Shown here one piece after another: positions 25,374 through 33,591 of a stretch of DNA of 64,000 nucleotides. The stretch comes from UBA7359 sp963976795 (lineage in GTDB: Bacteria > Pseudomonadota > Gammaproteobacteria > Eutrophobiales > Eutrophobiaceae). A program made the translations under genes and the position numbers. Position 1 is the stretch's first letter. Every line of letters starts with the position of its first letter. A model generated the notes under the pieces. The model did not search any database. It saw nothing but the letters and a program-made list of their open reading frames with translations, and was not told the DNA's origin. The stretch is from positions 161,931-225,930 of the forward strand of contig CAXBLT010000004.1 in NCBI GenBank assembly GCA_963976795.1, written 5' to 3'.

Positions 25374-26024
25374 TTACTTTGTTTTTTCTAGTATTTCCGC
25401 AAGGCGTTCTTCAGCTTCATCGCGTCGTCCTTTGTCGGCAACTTCACGGTCCGTACGAGTAGGAGAAGACAATGCTTTTTTATAAAATATTTCAGCTTGC
25501 TGATATTTTTTCTGTTTCCTGAGAAAGTCTCCGTAGTAGAAATTAGCGTCAATATCATCAGGGTTAAGGGCGATTGCCTTGTCTAGGTATTCTTTAGCAA
25601 GATTAAGGTCACCGAAGGCGATGGGCCACTCTGGGACGAGAAAGTATAGGGTGCCAAGATAAGTGTTAGCGGCGCCTTTTGATGCATCAGGATCAATTTT
25701 GAGAGATTGTTCTAAAGCATTTCGAGATTTGGTGACTGCATCTAATGCTCTTAAAGTGCCTATTGCGCCAGCATAAGTCGATAACACAATTCCTTCCCAT
25801 AGATGAGCTTCAGCATTGTCTGGTTGAAGTTTACGAATTGCTGTGGCTTTTAATGACAAATTTTTCAAGGCATTTTCTTGATTCTTTTTAGCCACCGTAT
25901 ACTTTATGGTGGCCCATTCTTTTTGTACTTGCAGTATTTCCGCATTGATTTCTGCTTTAACTACAATGGAAAGAAGCATGAGCCCAATAAAGATCGGTAA
26001 AGACAGGTGAGAAAATCTTTTCAT
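25374..26024 (-). CDS. Exported TPR-repeat protein
   Basis: A 216-residue protein with a signal peptide (MKRFSHLSLPIFIGLMLLSIVVKA) and tetratricopeptide repeats: DNAEAHLWEGIVLSTYAGAI, SRNALEQSLKIDPDASKGA, AKEYLDKAIALNPDDIDANFYYG and QQAEIFYKKAL. TPR modules bind protein partners; the signal places it in the periplasm. No catalytic part is visible. Neighbouring genes (PQQ dehydrogenase, Tat amidohydrolase) are also envelope proteins, but no direct link is shown. It is divergent from the amidohydrolase gene. Confidence 0.75.
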   Translation of the reverse strand: MKRFSHLSLPIFIGLMLLSIVVKAEINAEILQVQKEWATIKYTVAKKNQENALKNLSLKATAIRKLQPDNAEAHLWEGIVLSTYAGAIGTLRALDAVTKSRNALEQSLKIDPDASKGAANTYLGTLYFLVPEWPIAFGDLNLAKEYLDKAIALNPDDIDANFYYGDFLRKQKKYQQAEIFYKKALSSPTRTDREVADKGRRDEAEERLAEILEKTK

Positions 26025-26175
26025 GTTTTATTCCTGCTGATTATTTCGATTATGGTGTTTACTATTAAGGGAACAATTAAGTATGTAAATGGGGGTTTAA
26101 ATATTATTTTTGAAGTGAATATAATAACCAGTATACTCGACAACCTGAAATACGGATTATCTACGGGGACGAGCT

Positions 26176-27666
26176 ATGACGCAAATATTCACAGATGGAG
26201 AATTAAAACAATTTAAGTCCGCGCAAACAGAAGCATTCCCTTCTCCCGTACCAACCCAAATTATATCGAATGGAGAATTCACTCCGTCACCGCAAACAAA
26301 ACAACAGGCTCAAGTTGAAGCTCGAATAAAACAATTAGCTGATGAGTATGGAAAAAAACAAGGTCTTAGCCGTCGACAGTTTCTAGGTGGTGCATCTGGT
26401 ATGGCGGCGGCTTTTTTAGCGATGAATGAAGTTTTTGGTTCCTTATTTATGGTCAATAAAGCTGAAGCAGCAGAACCAGAACGCGCGGTAGCGCGTGCTA
26501 CTTCACTACAAGATCAATTTATTTTTGATGACCAAACTCACTTTGTTCATGATGGTTTTAAACACGATGGCTTATTAAATATACCGCGCTTTGCGGCTGA
26601 CCACTGGGAATCGGGACTATCCAGAGAGCAACTTACGTTAAGTGATATGAAATTTCAGAATTATATTCGACAAATATTTTTGAATAGTGATACTAAAATT
26701 GCGTTATTGAGTGGCGCACCTTTTGATGATCCTACCTGGTGGTTCTTGGCAAATGATCAGATTCGTGGTGCAGTGGAGTCTATTAATAAGCTTGCAGGGT
26801 CTCGGCGTATGTATGGTCATTTTGTGATCACACCAAAACAAGCAGGTTGGATGGAAGAAGTTGACAAAGTTCTTGAGACGGGACACACAGATTCATGGAA
26901 GGCCTATACTATTGGCGATCCTCTAACGTCGACTACAAAATACCCATGGAGACTGGATGATGAAGAGTTGATGTATCCATTTTATGAGAAAGCAGTAAAG
27001 GCTGGGATTACGAATCTGGCGGTACATAAGGGTTTGATGCCAGCGGATTATGAAACGAGTTGGCCCGAAGTCTGGAAACATGCATCTGCCTGGGATATTG
27101 GTAAAGCGGCAAAAGATTGGCCAGAAATGAACTTTATTATTTATCATGCTTGTCTGAGACCTGCTTTTGAATTACCTGAACAAGCCTTGGCGGAGTTTGA
27201 AGCAACTGGAGAAATAAAATGGGCTAGCGACCTGGCGCGAATCCCTGAAGAATATGGTGTTGATAATGTCTATGCTGATTTAGGTACTTGCTTTGCCAAT
27301 TCAGCGACGGCGAATCCTCGTTTTGCTGCAGCCTTGTTAGGTACACTCATAAAAGGACTTGGTGATGATCATGTTGTTTGGGGAACAGATTCAGTTTGGG
27401 CTGGTTCACCACAATGGCAAATTGAGGCACTACGTCGTTTAGAGATCCCTGAAGATATGCAAAAGAAACATGGTTTTACCCCACTAGGTCCGGCTGATGG
27501 AGTAGTAAAAAACAAGATCTTTGGCTTGAATACAGCAAAGCTTTATCACCTTGATCCAGAAGTAATAATGAATGTAGTCAGAAATGATGTCATTACTGGA
27601 TTGAAACAAGAATTTACAAATAGTATGACCCTGCGAGATAATGAGCGTTACGGGTATATAATTTAA
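26176..27666 (+). CDS. Tat-exported amidohydrolase-family metal-dependent hydrolase
   Basis: The 496-residue protein has an unusually long N-terminus before a twin-arginine motif SRRQFLGG (R66, R67) and hydrophobic segment ending KAEAAEP, so it would be exported folded. The barrel is of the amidohydrolase-2 type: FDDQTHFVHDGF near 113-124, TNLAVHKGL (about 273), FIIYHACLRP and HVVWGTDSVWAGSPQWQIEAL (about 394) give the expected His/Asp metal and catalytic positions. Related decarboxylases and hydrolases of this group act on aromatic or lactone substrates; the substrate is unknown. A long pre-Tat extension also occurs in homologues I recall, so the ATG at 26176 is probably right. Confidence 0.75.
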   Translation: MTQIFTDGELKQFKSAQTEAFPSPVPTQIISNGEFTPSPQTKQQAQVEARIKQLADEYGKKQGLSRRQFLGGASGMAAAFLAMNEVFGSLFMVNKAEAAEPERAVARATSLQDQFIFDDQTHFVHDGFKHDGLLNIPRFAADHWESGLSREQLTLSDMKFQNYIRQIFLNSDTKIALLSGAPFDDPTWWFLANDQIRGAVESINKLAGSRRMYGHFVITPKQAGWMEEVDKVLETGHTDSWKAYTIGDPLTSTTKYPWRLDDEELMYPFYEKAVKAGITNLAVHKGLMPADYETSWPEVWKHASAWDIGKAAKDWPEMNFIIYHACLRPAFELPEQALAEFEATGEIKWASDLARIPEEYGVDNVYADLGTCFANSATANPRFAAALLGTLIKGLGDDHVVWGTDSVWAGSPQWQIEALRRLEIPEDMQKKHGFTPLGPADGVVKNKIFGLNTAKLYHLDPEVIMNVVRNDVITGLKQEFTNSMTLRDNERYGYII

Positions 27667-27743
27667 CAATAACGATAAACAGCTTACAAGCAGTCATGCA
27701 TATGTGAAGTTGTTAAAAAAACTTTTTAGTATAGATTTTAGAA

Positions 27744-28532
27744 ATGGACACTTTTAAAAAACTGCGCACCTTCATTCCTTTTTTATTCCGTCGAGGTATT
27801 TTTTGGTTTGGTTTTTATATCAGGCCACCTATACATTGGTTTATCGGTTTGTTTTCAAAGGTAGGCAACCCGCCGGTATTCAAAGGCGATGTCTTTCCCT
27901 GGACTAAATCACTGGAAAGCCATTATGACGAGATACGAGCGGAAGCAACGAAGATGTTGCTGGAGCGCGATAAGATACCTCCGTTAAGAGATGTTTCTCC
28001 GGATCACGATCGCATTGCAGTTGATAATAAATGGCAGTCCTTATTTATTTGGGGATACAGTTATAAGTTTCAACGCAATGCTGAGCTATGTCCGGTAACA
28101 ACATCTGAGGTAGAAAAAATTCCAGGGCTGATCTCTGCTTTTTATTCGGTACATGCTCCGGGCACCCATTTGCCGCGACATTATGGACCTACAAATGGCA
28201 CTATTACATGTCATTTGGGTTTGATTATCCCACAGAAGAAAGGTTGTCGTATCTCTGTAGATGATAAGGAATATGAATGGCACGAAGGTGAGTGTTTTGT
28301 ATTTGATGACACTTATTACCATGAGGTCTGGAATGATACCGAAGAAGATCGGGTTATCTTACTTGTTCAGTTCGAACGACCACTACGCCAACCCGGTAAG
28401 GCAATTGCGGACAGCTTTATGTGGATGATTAGACGCAGCCCATTTATTCAAACCACATTGGCTCGCGTTAAAGAATGGGAAGACTTGATTACCGATGGAC
28501 ACACTGACATCCGAGATAGGGCAGACGGTTAG
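27744..28532 (+). CDS. Aspartyl/asparaginyl beta-hydroxylase family protein (LpxO-like)
   Basis: The 262-residue protein has an N-terminal hydrophobic segment (about 10-40) and a cupin-like 2-oxoglutarate/Fe(II) dioxygenase domain: HAPGTHLPRHYGPTNG, CHLGLIIP, EWHEGECFVFDDTYYHEVWN and RVILLVQFERP. Iron ligand His residues and the 2-oxoglutarate-binding Arg segment are visible. The family includes the lipid A hydroxylase LpxO and aspartyl hydroxylases; the membrane-proximal N-terminus favours an LpxO-like role in lipid hydroxylation, but this is inference. It is convergent with the lipoyl-domain gene. Confidence 0.78.
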   Translation: MDTFKKLRTFIPFLFRRGIFWFGFYIRPPIHWFIGLFSKVGNPPVFKGDVFPWTKSLESHYDEIRAEATKMLLERDKIPPLRDVSPDHDRIAVDNKWQSLFIWGYSYKFQRNAELCPVTTSEVEKIPGLISAFYSVHAPGTHLPRHYGPTNGTITCHLGLIIPQKKGCRISVDDKEYEWHEGECFVFDDTYYHEVWNDTEEDRVILLVQFERPLRQPGKAIADSFMWMIRRSPFIQTTLARVKEWEDLITDGHTDIRDRADG

Positions 28533-28610
28533 GCTTTATAATGATAAATAAGGCTTAGTTTTTAACGCACGGGGACATCTCCCATAATTCATGCTCTTTG
28601 AAACAGTAAC

Positions 28611-28838
28611 TTATTCAATAGTTGCAATAATATCACCTTCTTTTAATACCGCTTCGCATTCTTTTTTAATCGTTAATTTGCCCGAGCAGGGGGCTGCAAA
28701 TTCTAACGAAGCTTTTTCAATCATAATATCAGCTAGTACGGCATCCTTTTCTACATCATCACCATCTTCAAAGTACCAGGTAACAATGACCGCTTCTGCT
28801 CCATCTTCAAGAATATCGTTTGTAATTATTATATCCAC
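28611..28838 (-). CDS. Free-standing lipoyl-domain protein
   Basis: The 75 residues form one biotin/lipoyl-attachment domain: VTWYFEDGDDVEKDAVLADI, the lipoylation turn IEKASLEF with Lys42, then APCSGKLTIKK. It lacks the E2 acyltransferase and subunit-binding domains. The start lies four bases after the E1-beta stop, so it is cotranscribed with E1-alpha and E1-beta. It would accept the acyl group from the E1 enzyme and pass it to an E2 core encoded elsewhere, or carry it to another acceptor. Biotin attachment is less likely because the EMKM sequence is missing. Confidence 0.82.
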   Translation of the reverse strand: MDIIITNDILEDGAEAVIVTWYFEDGDDVEKDAVLADIMIEKASLEFAAPCSGKLTIKKECEAVLKEGDIIATIE

Positions 28839-28842
28839 GTTA

Positions 28843-29859
28843 TTAACCCTTAATCATTTTTTTGACGGTATTAAAAATTTTGTCTTTGTTAGGTAAAGCA
28901 AACTGTTCCATTGGTCTGGCAAAAGGTATTGGAATGTCAGGAAAAGCAATTCGTTGCGGAGAGCTCTTGAAAATACTACTGTCTCGTTCGGCAACAGATG
29001 AAATGATTTCACCACTAACACCATAACTGATGTAGTCATCATCAATAACTAGTAAGCGACCAGTCTTGGAAACTGAATTAAATACTGTCTCACGGTCAAG
29101 TGGTACCAGCGTCCGTAGATCAATCACTTCAGCTTCAACACCTTCTTTAGCCAAGGTTTCTGCTGCATCAAGCGCCATGTGTACTGTGACACCAAGTCCA
29201 ACCAACGTAATATCGCTACCTTCACGAACAATGGCAGCTTCACCAAAGGGGACACCATAGCGCTCTTTGGGCACATCAACGATCGAACTTTTAACTGTGC
29301 CTAGCCAACCCATGCCTTGCAGGTTTTTGTGCAACATGAAGATAACGGGATTTTCGTCGGCGACAGCAGTATGCATCAAGCCTTTTGCATCATAGGCATT
29401 GGATGGTATAACGACCTTCATACCAGGCAAATGTGCAAAGGTGGCGTATAGACATTGGCTGTGCTGTCCTGCATCGCCATAACCACCACCGACAGAGGTC
29501 ATCAGTACCATAGGGATGGGCTGAGTCCCGCCAGAGAAATAACAGTTTTTAGCTGCAAGGTTATAGATAGCGTCCATGCAAACGCCGAAAAAATCGACAA
29601 ACATGAGTTCCACGATAGGTCGCATGCCTGCAGCAGCGGCACCTACTGCAGCGCCGATAAAAGCGGTTTCTGAAATAGGAGTATCGCGTACCCGGTCAGG
29701 ACCAAATTTATCTAATAAACCAGTTGTTGTACCAAAGACACCGCCGAGTTTGGCTACATCCTCGCCCATGACGAATACATTCTTATCGGCATCCATTTCC
29801 AGGGAAATGGCTTCACTGATTGCCTTTGCTGTAGTGAGTTTGCGTTTAGGTGTGGTCAT
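28843..29859 (-). CDS. 2-oxoacid/acetoin dehydrogenase E1 component, beta subunit
   Basis: The 338-residue protein (from ATG 29859; an in-frame upstream start at 29880 would overlap the alpha gene) is an E1-beta: AISEAISLEMDADKNVFVMG, GVFGTTTGLLDKFG, RVRDTPISETAFIGAAVGAA and GYGDAGQHSQCLYA. It forms the alpha2-beta2 thiamine-diphosphate dehydrogenase with the upstream gene product. The substrate could be acetoin, pyruvate or a branched-chain oxoacid; AcoB-like proteins share this layout. Ribosome site AAGGAT is ten bases before the start. Confidence 0.88.
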   Translation of the reverse strand: MTTPKRKLTTAKAISEAISLEMDADKNVFVMGEDVAKLGGVFGTTTGLLDKFGPDRVRDTPISETAFIGAAVGAAAAGMRPIVELMFVDFFGVCMDAIYNLAAKNCYFSGGTQPIPMVLMTSVGGGYGDAGQHSQCLYATFAHLPGMKVVIPSNAYDAKGLMHTAVADENPVIFMLHKNLQGMGWLGTVKSSIVDVPKERYGVPFGEAAIVREGSDITLVGLGVTVHMALDAAETLAKEGVEAEVIDLRTLVPLDRETVFNSVSKTGRLLVIDDDYISYGVSGEIISSVAERDSSIFKSSPQRIAFPDIPIPFARPMEQFALPNKDKIFNTVKKMIKG

Positions 29860-29866
29860 AATATTT

Positions 29867-30859
29867 TTATCCTTCGGCAAAGACTTTTTCTAGTGCTTCA
29901 GCGGGCTCAGGTTCAACCGCTGCTCGGGCATACGCAAAGGCATCATCAACCTCGGAATGCATAGCATCTTCAATTTTTTTTAAAGCAGCTTCATCTAAAG
30001 TGCCGCTTTCTATTAAATGAGCTCGAAACTCTGGGATGGGATCTTTCGAGAAAAGACCGTCTTTTTCACCCTCGGGACGATAGGCTTCAGCATCACCCAT
30101 GAAATGACCGGCTAAACGATAAGTTTCTATTTCAATGAGGCTGGGCCCATCTCCCGCACGAGCTCTATCAATAGCCCGTTCTGCGGCAGCATAAATTGCC
30201 AATGGGTCATTGCCTTCTACGTATTCTCCGGGAATGCCATAAGCAGCCGCACGCACATCGTTTCTGGGAACCGCTGTTGCATCCGTTTTTGCAACAGAGA
30301 TACCCCAGGCATTGTCTTCAATGATACAAACAAAAGGGAGCTTCCAAACAGCGGCAAGATTCATAGTTTCATGGAAACCACCTTGATTAGCCGCACCTTC
30401 GCCAATGAAGGCGATAGCAATGCCGGGCTCATTACGTAGTTTTCGCGCTAGCGCAAAACCGGCCGCTGGACCCATACCTTCAGCGATTATGCCGCTACAG
30501 GCAAAATTCACCTTGGTATCAAATAAATGCATGTGGCCACCACGTCCGCCGGATAGACCTGATTTTTTGCCAAATATCTCCGCAGTCATTGCTTTTAAAT
30601 CAACACCTTTGGCAATGGCAATATGGTGTGGACGATGGGTTGCGAAAACGGCGTCTTCGGTGTTGAGATGGGCACAAACGCCTACAGCGCAGGGCTCTTG
30701 ACCATTAGACAGGTGCATCTCACCAGGAACTGGGCCGTTGGCCATATTGAATACGGGTTGTTTGCCCTCTAGATAGGCCGCTTCCATGCATTCTTCGTAA
30801 TAACGACTTTTGAACATATTTTCATACATCCAACTCTGCTTAATAGCATCGGCTTGCAT
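29867..30859 (-). CDS. 2-oxoacid/acetoin dehydrogenase E1 component, alpha subunit
   Basis: The 330-residue E1-alpha has the thiamine-diphosphate motif in FIGEGAANQGGFHETMNLAA with the metal-binding IEDNAWGIS (about 180-190), and the phosphate loop GGRGGHMHLFD near 103-113. SNGQEPCAVGV near 50 is the conserved substrate-side segment. First gene of a three-gene operon alpha-beta-lipoyl; no E2 or E3 gene follows. The AcoA/PdhA type is indicated by length and motifs; no specificity can be given. Confidence 0.9.
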   Translation of the reverse strand: MQADAIKQSWMYENMFKSRYYEECMEAAYLEGKQPVFNMANGPVPGEMHLSNGQEPCAVGVCAHLNTEDAVFATHRPHHIAIAKGVDLKAMTAEIFGKKSGLSGGRGGHMHLFDTKVNFACSGIIAEGMGPAAGFALARKLRNEPGIAIAFIGEGAANQGGFHETMNLAAVWKLPFVCIIEDNAWGISVAKTDATAVPRNDVRAAAYGIPGEYVEGNDPLAIYAAAERAIDRARAGDGPSLIEIETYRLAGHFMGDAEAYRPEGEKDGLFSKDPIPEFRAHLIESGTLDEAALKKIEDAMHSEVDDAFAYARAAVEPEPAEALEKVFAEG

Positions 30860-31194
30860 CTGAAGAGCCTCCTAGGTAATTTAATCAATACTAAACAGTG
30901 CTGCATCTAAAACACATCATATAAACCTCTGGCCTTATTTACAAACCCGGAGATTTTCAAAGATATAAAGCTCTATATCACTTTGAGCATACTCACATAA
31001 ATCCATCTCTGGCCGTTCTCATCCTTCAATGCTTCTTGAATTGTGACACTAATTTTCTTCGATTCTTGACTGAATATCACATACTATAAAGCATTGGCCT
31101 GTTTTGCTTAATGACTTCCAATGAGAATGAAAAACAATGGTTGTTGGAATCATAAATGCATGGTCTCCTAAATCGCAATAAGAGGAGAAACTAG
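30860..31194. other. 335-bp gap between divergent operons
   Basis: No coding signal seen. It should hold promoters for the E1 operon (minus) and for the secreted protein gene (plus; AGAGGAG ribosome site at about 31182). No clear operator or hairpin stands out. Confidence 0.5.
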
Positions 31195-31749
31195 ATGTCT
31201 GATCGAATTTTAAAATTACTCGTTATTGTTTTGTTTTCTTTTTATTCCTTTTCACTCCCCGCTGAATCTACTGAACCTAAGAAAACAAAGACATGCGATA
31301 TGGATAACAATGGGATAGAAGATATTATTCGTCGATTAGACAAGACGCCTGAAGGCAGCAATGGAATGTGGCAATTAAAGGTGGGCAATCATGCTGTTAC
31401 TGTTATTACTGATGAGGAAGCTGATCGAATGCGCATTGTTATTCCCATCACCGAAACATCTGAACTTACGGAAAAACATTTGTACCGAATCATGCAAGCA
31501 AACTTTGATAGCGCTTTAGATGCACGATATGCCATTGCCAAGGAAATATTATGGAGTGCTTACATACATCCGTTATCAACATTGAGTGATGAAGACTTCT
31601 TAAGTGGACTTGGACAAACTATCAATCTGGTGGATACTTTTGGAGGTACTTTTTCTTCTGGTTTTAGTACTTTTATAGGCGGTGATAGTCAGGGACTGAA
31701 AGAAAAAGAATTAATAAAAGAGCTATTAGAAAAAGGTAAAGCGATATAA
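31195..31749 (+). CDS. Secreted protein of unknown function
   Basis: The 184-residue product has a signal peptide (ILKLLVIVLFSFYSFSLPAES). The mature part begins with TCDMDNNGIEDIIRRLD, which looks like a calcium-type or carbohydrate-free loop, then a strand-rich segment (GMWQLKVGNHAVTVITDEEADRMRIVIPI) and helices (MQANFDSALDARYAIAKEIL). The strand-strand-helix ordering recalls the YbjN/type III chaperone fold, but no conserved motif proves it. The C-terminus contains a Gly/Ser/Phe-rich stretch (GGTFSSGFSTFIGGDSQG). A good ribosome site (AGAGGAG) precedes the ATG. Confidence 0.55.
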   Translation: MSDRILKLLVIVLFSFYSFSLPAESTEPKKTKTCDMDNNGIEDIIRRLDKTPEGSNGMWQLKVGNHAVTVITDEEADRMRIVIPITETSELTEKHLYRIMQANFDSALDARYAIAKEILWSAYIHPLSTLSDEDFLSGLGQTINLVDTFGGTFSSGFSTFIGGDSQGLKEKELIKELLEKGKAI

Positions 31750-32136
31750 AGCTACCACTAATTTAATATAAAGAATTATGCGTAAAAAACACAACTGATG
31801 TTTGATGGAGCAAATGGATAGCTTGCATATTAAAAAAGTATAAGCATTCAAATAGAGACCAGTATTTACTGGGTGCTGAAATCAGCACCCAGTCACCTCA
31901 AGTTCGGCAGCAATGCCAATCCTTGATAAAACTACCAGGAGAGTATTCTTTAAACGTAGTTGTGACAGGTAATATTGTGATGTATGACAGTAGCGCTAAG
32001 TATGCTGGCTAGGCACCGCATACATCATGTTTGGCAAAGAGAATTATTTTCCAGCTCACTCGAAACTGTACTGAAAACTCAAGTACCGTTAGAATCCGGC
32101 TGAAAATATTAAAAATTTTGAGGTTTAAAGATAAGT
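31750..32136. other. 387-bp gap with a strong perfect hairpin
   Basis: No convincing reading frame. A 12-bp perfect stem with a 2-base centre lies at 31868-31893; the rest is AT-rich. Half-open reading frames on both strands are short and not conserved-looking. Confidence 0.5.
31868..31893. terminator. Perfect 12-bp inverted repeat (terminator-like but no T-tract)
   Basis: ACTGGGTGCTGA (31868-31879), AA, TCAGCACCCAGT (31882-31893). Neither strand has a following run of T, so it is either a Rho-independent terminator of low efficiency or a protein-binding palindrome. Confidence 0.4.
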
Positions 32137-32751
32137 ATGACCATATTGACGTCATTTTCAGAGGCAGAGTTTGAGCAAGTAGCCGGGGCACCGATTAAGG
32201 GTGAAGAAGAAGCACAAGTTTCAATGTTCATAGATTTTGTGCAAGAGGCTATACAGTTTTGTATGGTGCAAGCAGATATTGAAGAAACGGGGTGTTCATT
32301 ACGTTATTTATCTATTGATATCCATCCCTTCAAAGATATGGGAGACCTCTATGATCTTGCCTATATCGATTTCGAGACAATACTTGATCTCCCTGAAAAG
32401 ACAAAAGACAGGCTTAAAATAGAATTACCTATTATAGAAGAAGGTGTTGGTAGAATAAGTGAAGTTGCAAAAATACTGGGTGTGCCTTCGACTGAACCCG
32501 CCGATGCCATTTTGGCTTTTTTTAGAATTCGTTTAGCGCATAAAATGTTAGAAAACACACTGGATTTTGAGAGTATCAAAACAGTCATACGAGGCACCAA
32601 AGATTCAATGGCCATCCTCAAAAAGAAAGGGCTACACCCAACCAATATGGGCGGCATTTTAGATTCAGTAGAGACGGTAAGAATGAGTGAAGTTTGGGGG
32701 TTGGAAGATGATGCTCCTGAAGAAATGCCTCAGTTTTTTGTGTTTGAGTAA
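32137..32751 (+). CDS. Hypothetical soluble protein, 204 residues
   Basis: No family recognised. It is acidic, mostly helical, with no signal peptide or membrane helix. Notable parts: an N-terminal helix SFSEAEFEQVAGAPIKGEEE, a central segment RYLSIDIHPFKDMGDLYDL and a C-terminal acidic tail DDAPEEMPQFFVFE. It does not have obvious catalytic residues. It stands alone, 89 bases before the next hypothetical gene on the same strand, so they may share a transcript. Codon use resembles the neighbours, giving no sign of recent transfer. Confidence 0.5.
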   Translation: MTILTSFSEAEFEQVAGAPIKGEEEAQVSMFIDFVQEAIQFCMVQADIEETGCSLRYLSIDIHPFKDMGDLYDLAYIDFETILDLPEKTKDRLKIELPIIEEGVGRISEVAKILGVPSTEPADAILAFFRIRLAHKMLENTLDFESIKTVIRGTKDSMAILKKKGLHPTNMGGILDSVETVRMSEVWGLEDDAPEEMPQFFVFE

Positions 32752-32840
32752 AGTGTGTTCTGTTTTTCTTCAACATTCTGGATATTAAAGCAAATTGAAA
32801 CCGATAATTAATTATAAAACTTTAATTATAAGGAATAATT

Positions 32841-33425
32841 ATGGACGAAAAAGTTAAAGCATTATTAACCCAGATATCTGATATAGAAGATGAAATAGAA
32901 AAAGTTCTTAGCGAACAGCAAGAAAAAATACTTTATTTTTATGAAGATGGAAAAGTAAAGTTTAAAGAAGGAGTTGAGGACGCACATAGAAAATTGAAAA
33001 AAAACTTATTCAGATTCTTTTTGGATAGCAAGCTAAGAAACCTTCTCTCCGCCCCTTTTATTTACAGTATGATAGTCACCTTTGTAATACTTGATCTCAC
33101 TATGACGTGTTATCAACATATTTGTTTTAATTTGTATCGAATCAAAAAAGTTAAACGTTCTCACTATATCGTGATTGAACGTCACAAGTTAAAACACTTA
33201 AATAGCATTGAACGTTTTAATTGTGTTTATTGCGAGTACGGCAATGGTGTTATTGCCTATGCAAGAGAAATTGCCGCACGAACAGAGCAGTATTGGTGTC
33301 CAATAAAACATGCAAGAAAAGTCATCGGCAGGCACTCTCGCTATCAAGACTTTATTGATTATGGTGAGGCGACTGATTATCACGAGAAACTTGCAGAATT
33401 TAGAAAAAAACTGGCTCTTTCATAA
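32841..33425 (+). CDS. Conserved hypothetical membrane-associated protein
   Basis: The 194-residue product begins with a coiled-coil helix (MDEKVKALLTQISDIEDEIE), has a hydrophobic helix about residues 72-92 (SAPFIYSMIVTFVILDLTMT) and ends in a conserved soluble part: RFNCVYCEYGNGVIAYAREI followed by AARTEQYWCPIKHARK. The Cys-x2-Cys plus a later Cys could bind metal. I recall proteins with this REIAARTEQYWCPIKH block in many bacteria as uncharacterised; no function is assigned. A ribosome site AAGGAA precedes the ATG. Confidence 0.65.
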   Translation: MDEKVKALLTQISDIEDEIEKVLSEQQEKILYFYEDGKVKFKEGVEDAHRKLKKNLFRFFLDSKLRNLLSAPFIYSMIVTFVILDLTMTCYQHICFNLYRIKKVKRSHYIVIERHKLKHLNSIERFNCVYCEYGNGVIAYAREIAARTEQYWCPIKHARKVIGRHSRYQDFIDYGEATDYHEKLAEFRKKLALS

Positions 33426-33485
33426 ATCATATTTGTTGTGCGAGAAGGACGAGCTGGTTTTTAACGTGACTGATTACATGGGTAT

Positions 33486-33511
33486 AAAAAAGCCGGGTCA
33501 TAAGCCCGGCT
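33486..33511 (-). terminator. Intrinsic terminator of epmB
   Basis: AGCCGGG (33491-33497), a 7-base loop and CCCGGCT (33505-33511). On the minus strand the stem is followed by five T residues, about 80 bases past the epmB stop. Confidence 0.8.
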
Positions 33512-33591
33512 GAAAATTCACGAACGGATTAATTGGGGATAGGAGGGGAAATCCGTTCTTATCTCGCTTATCGACCGTGGTAAATTAAACT

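Noticed and set aside
28591..28896. 101-codon plus-strand frame
   Set aside because: Covers the opposite strand of the lipoyl-domain gene, which has unmistakable motifs.
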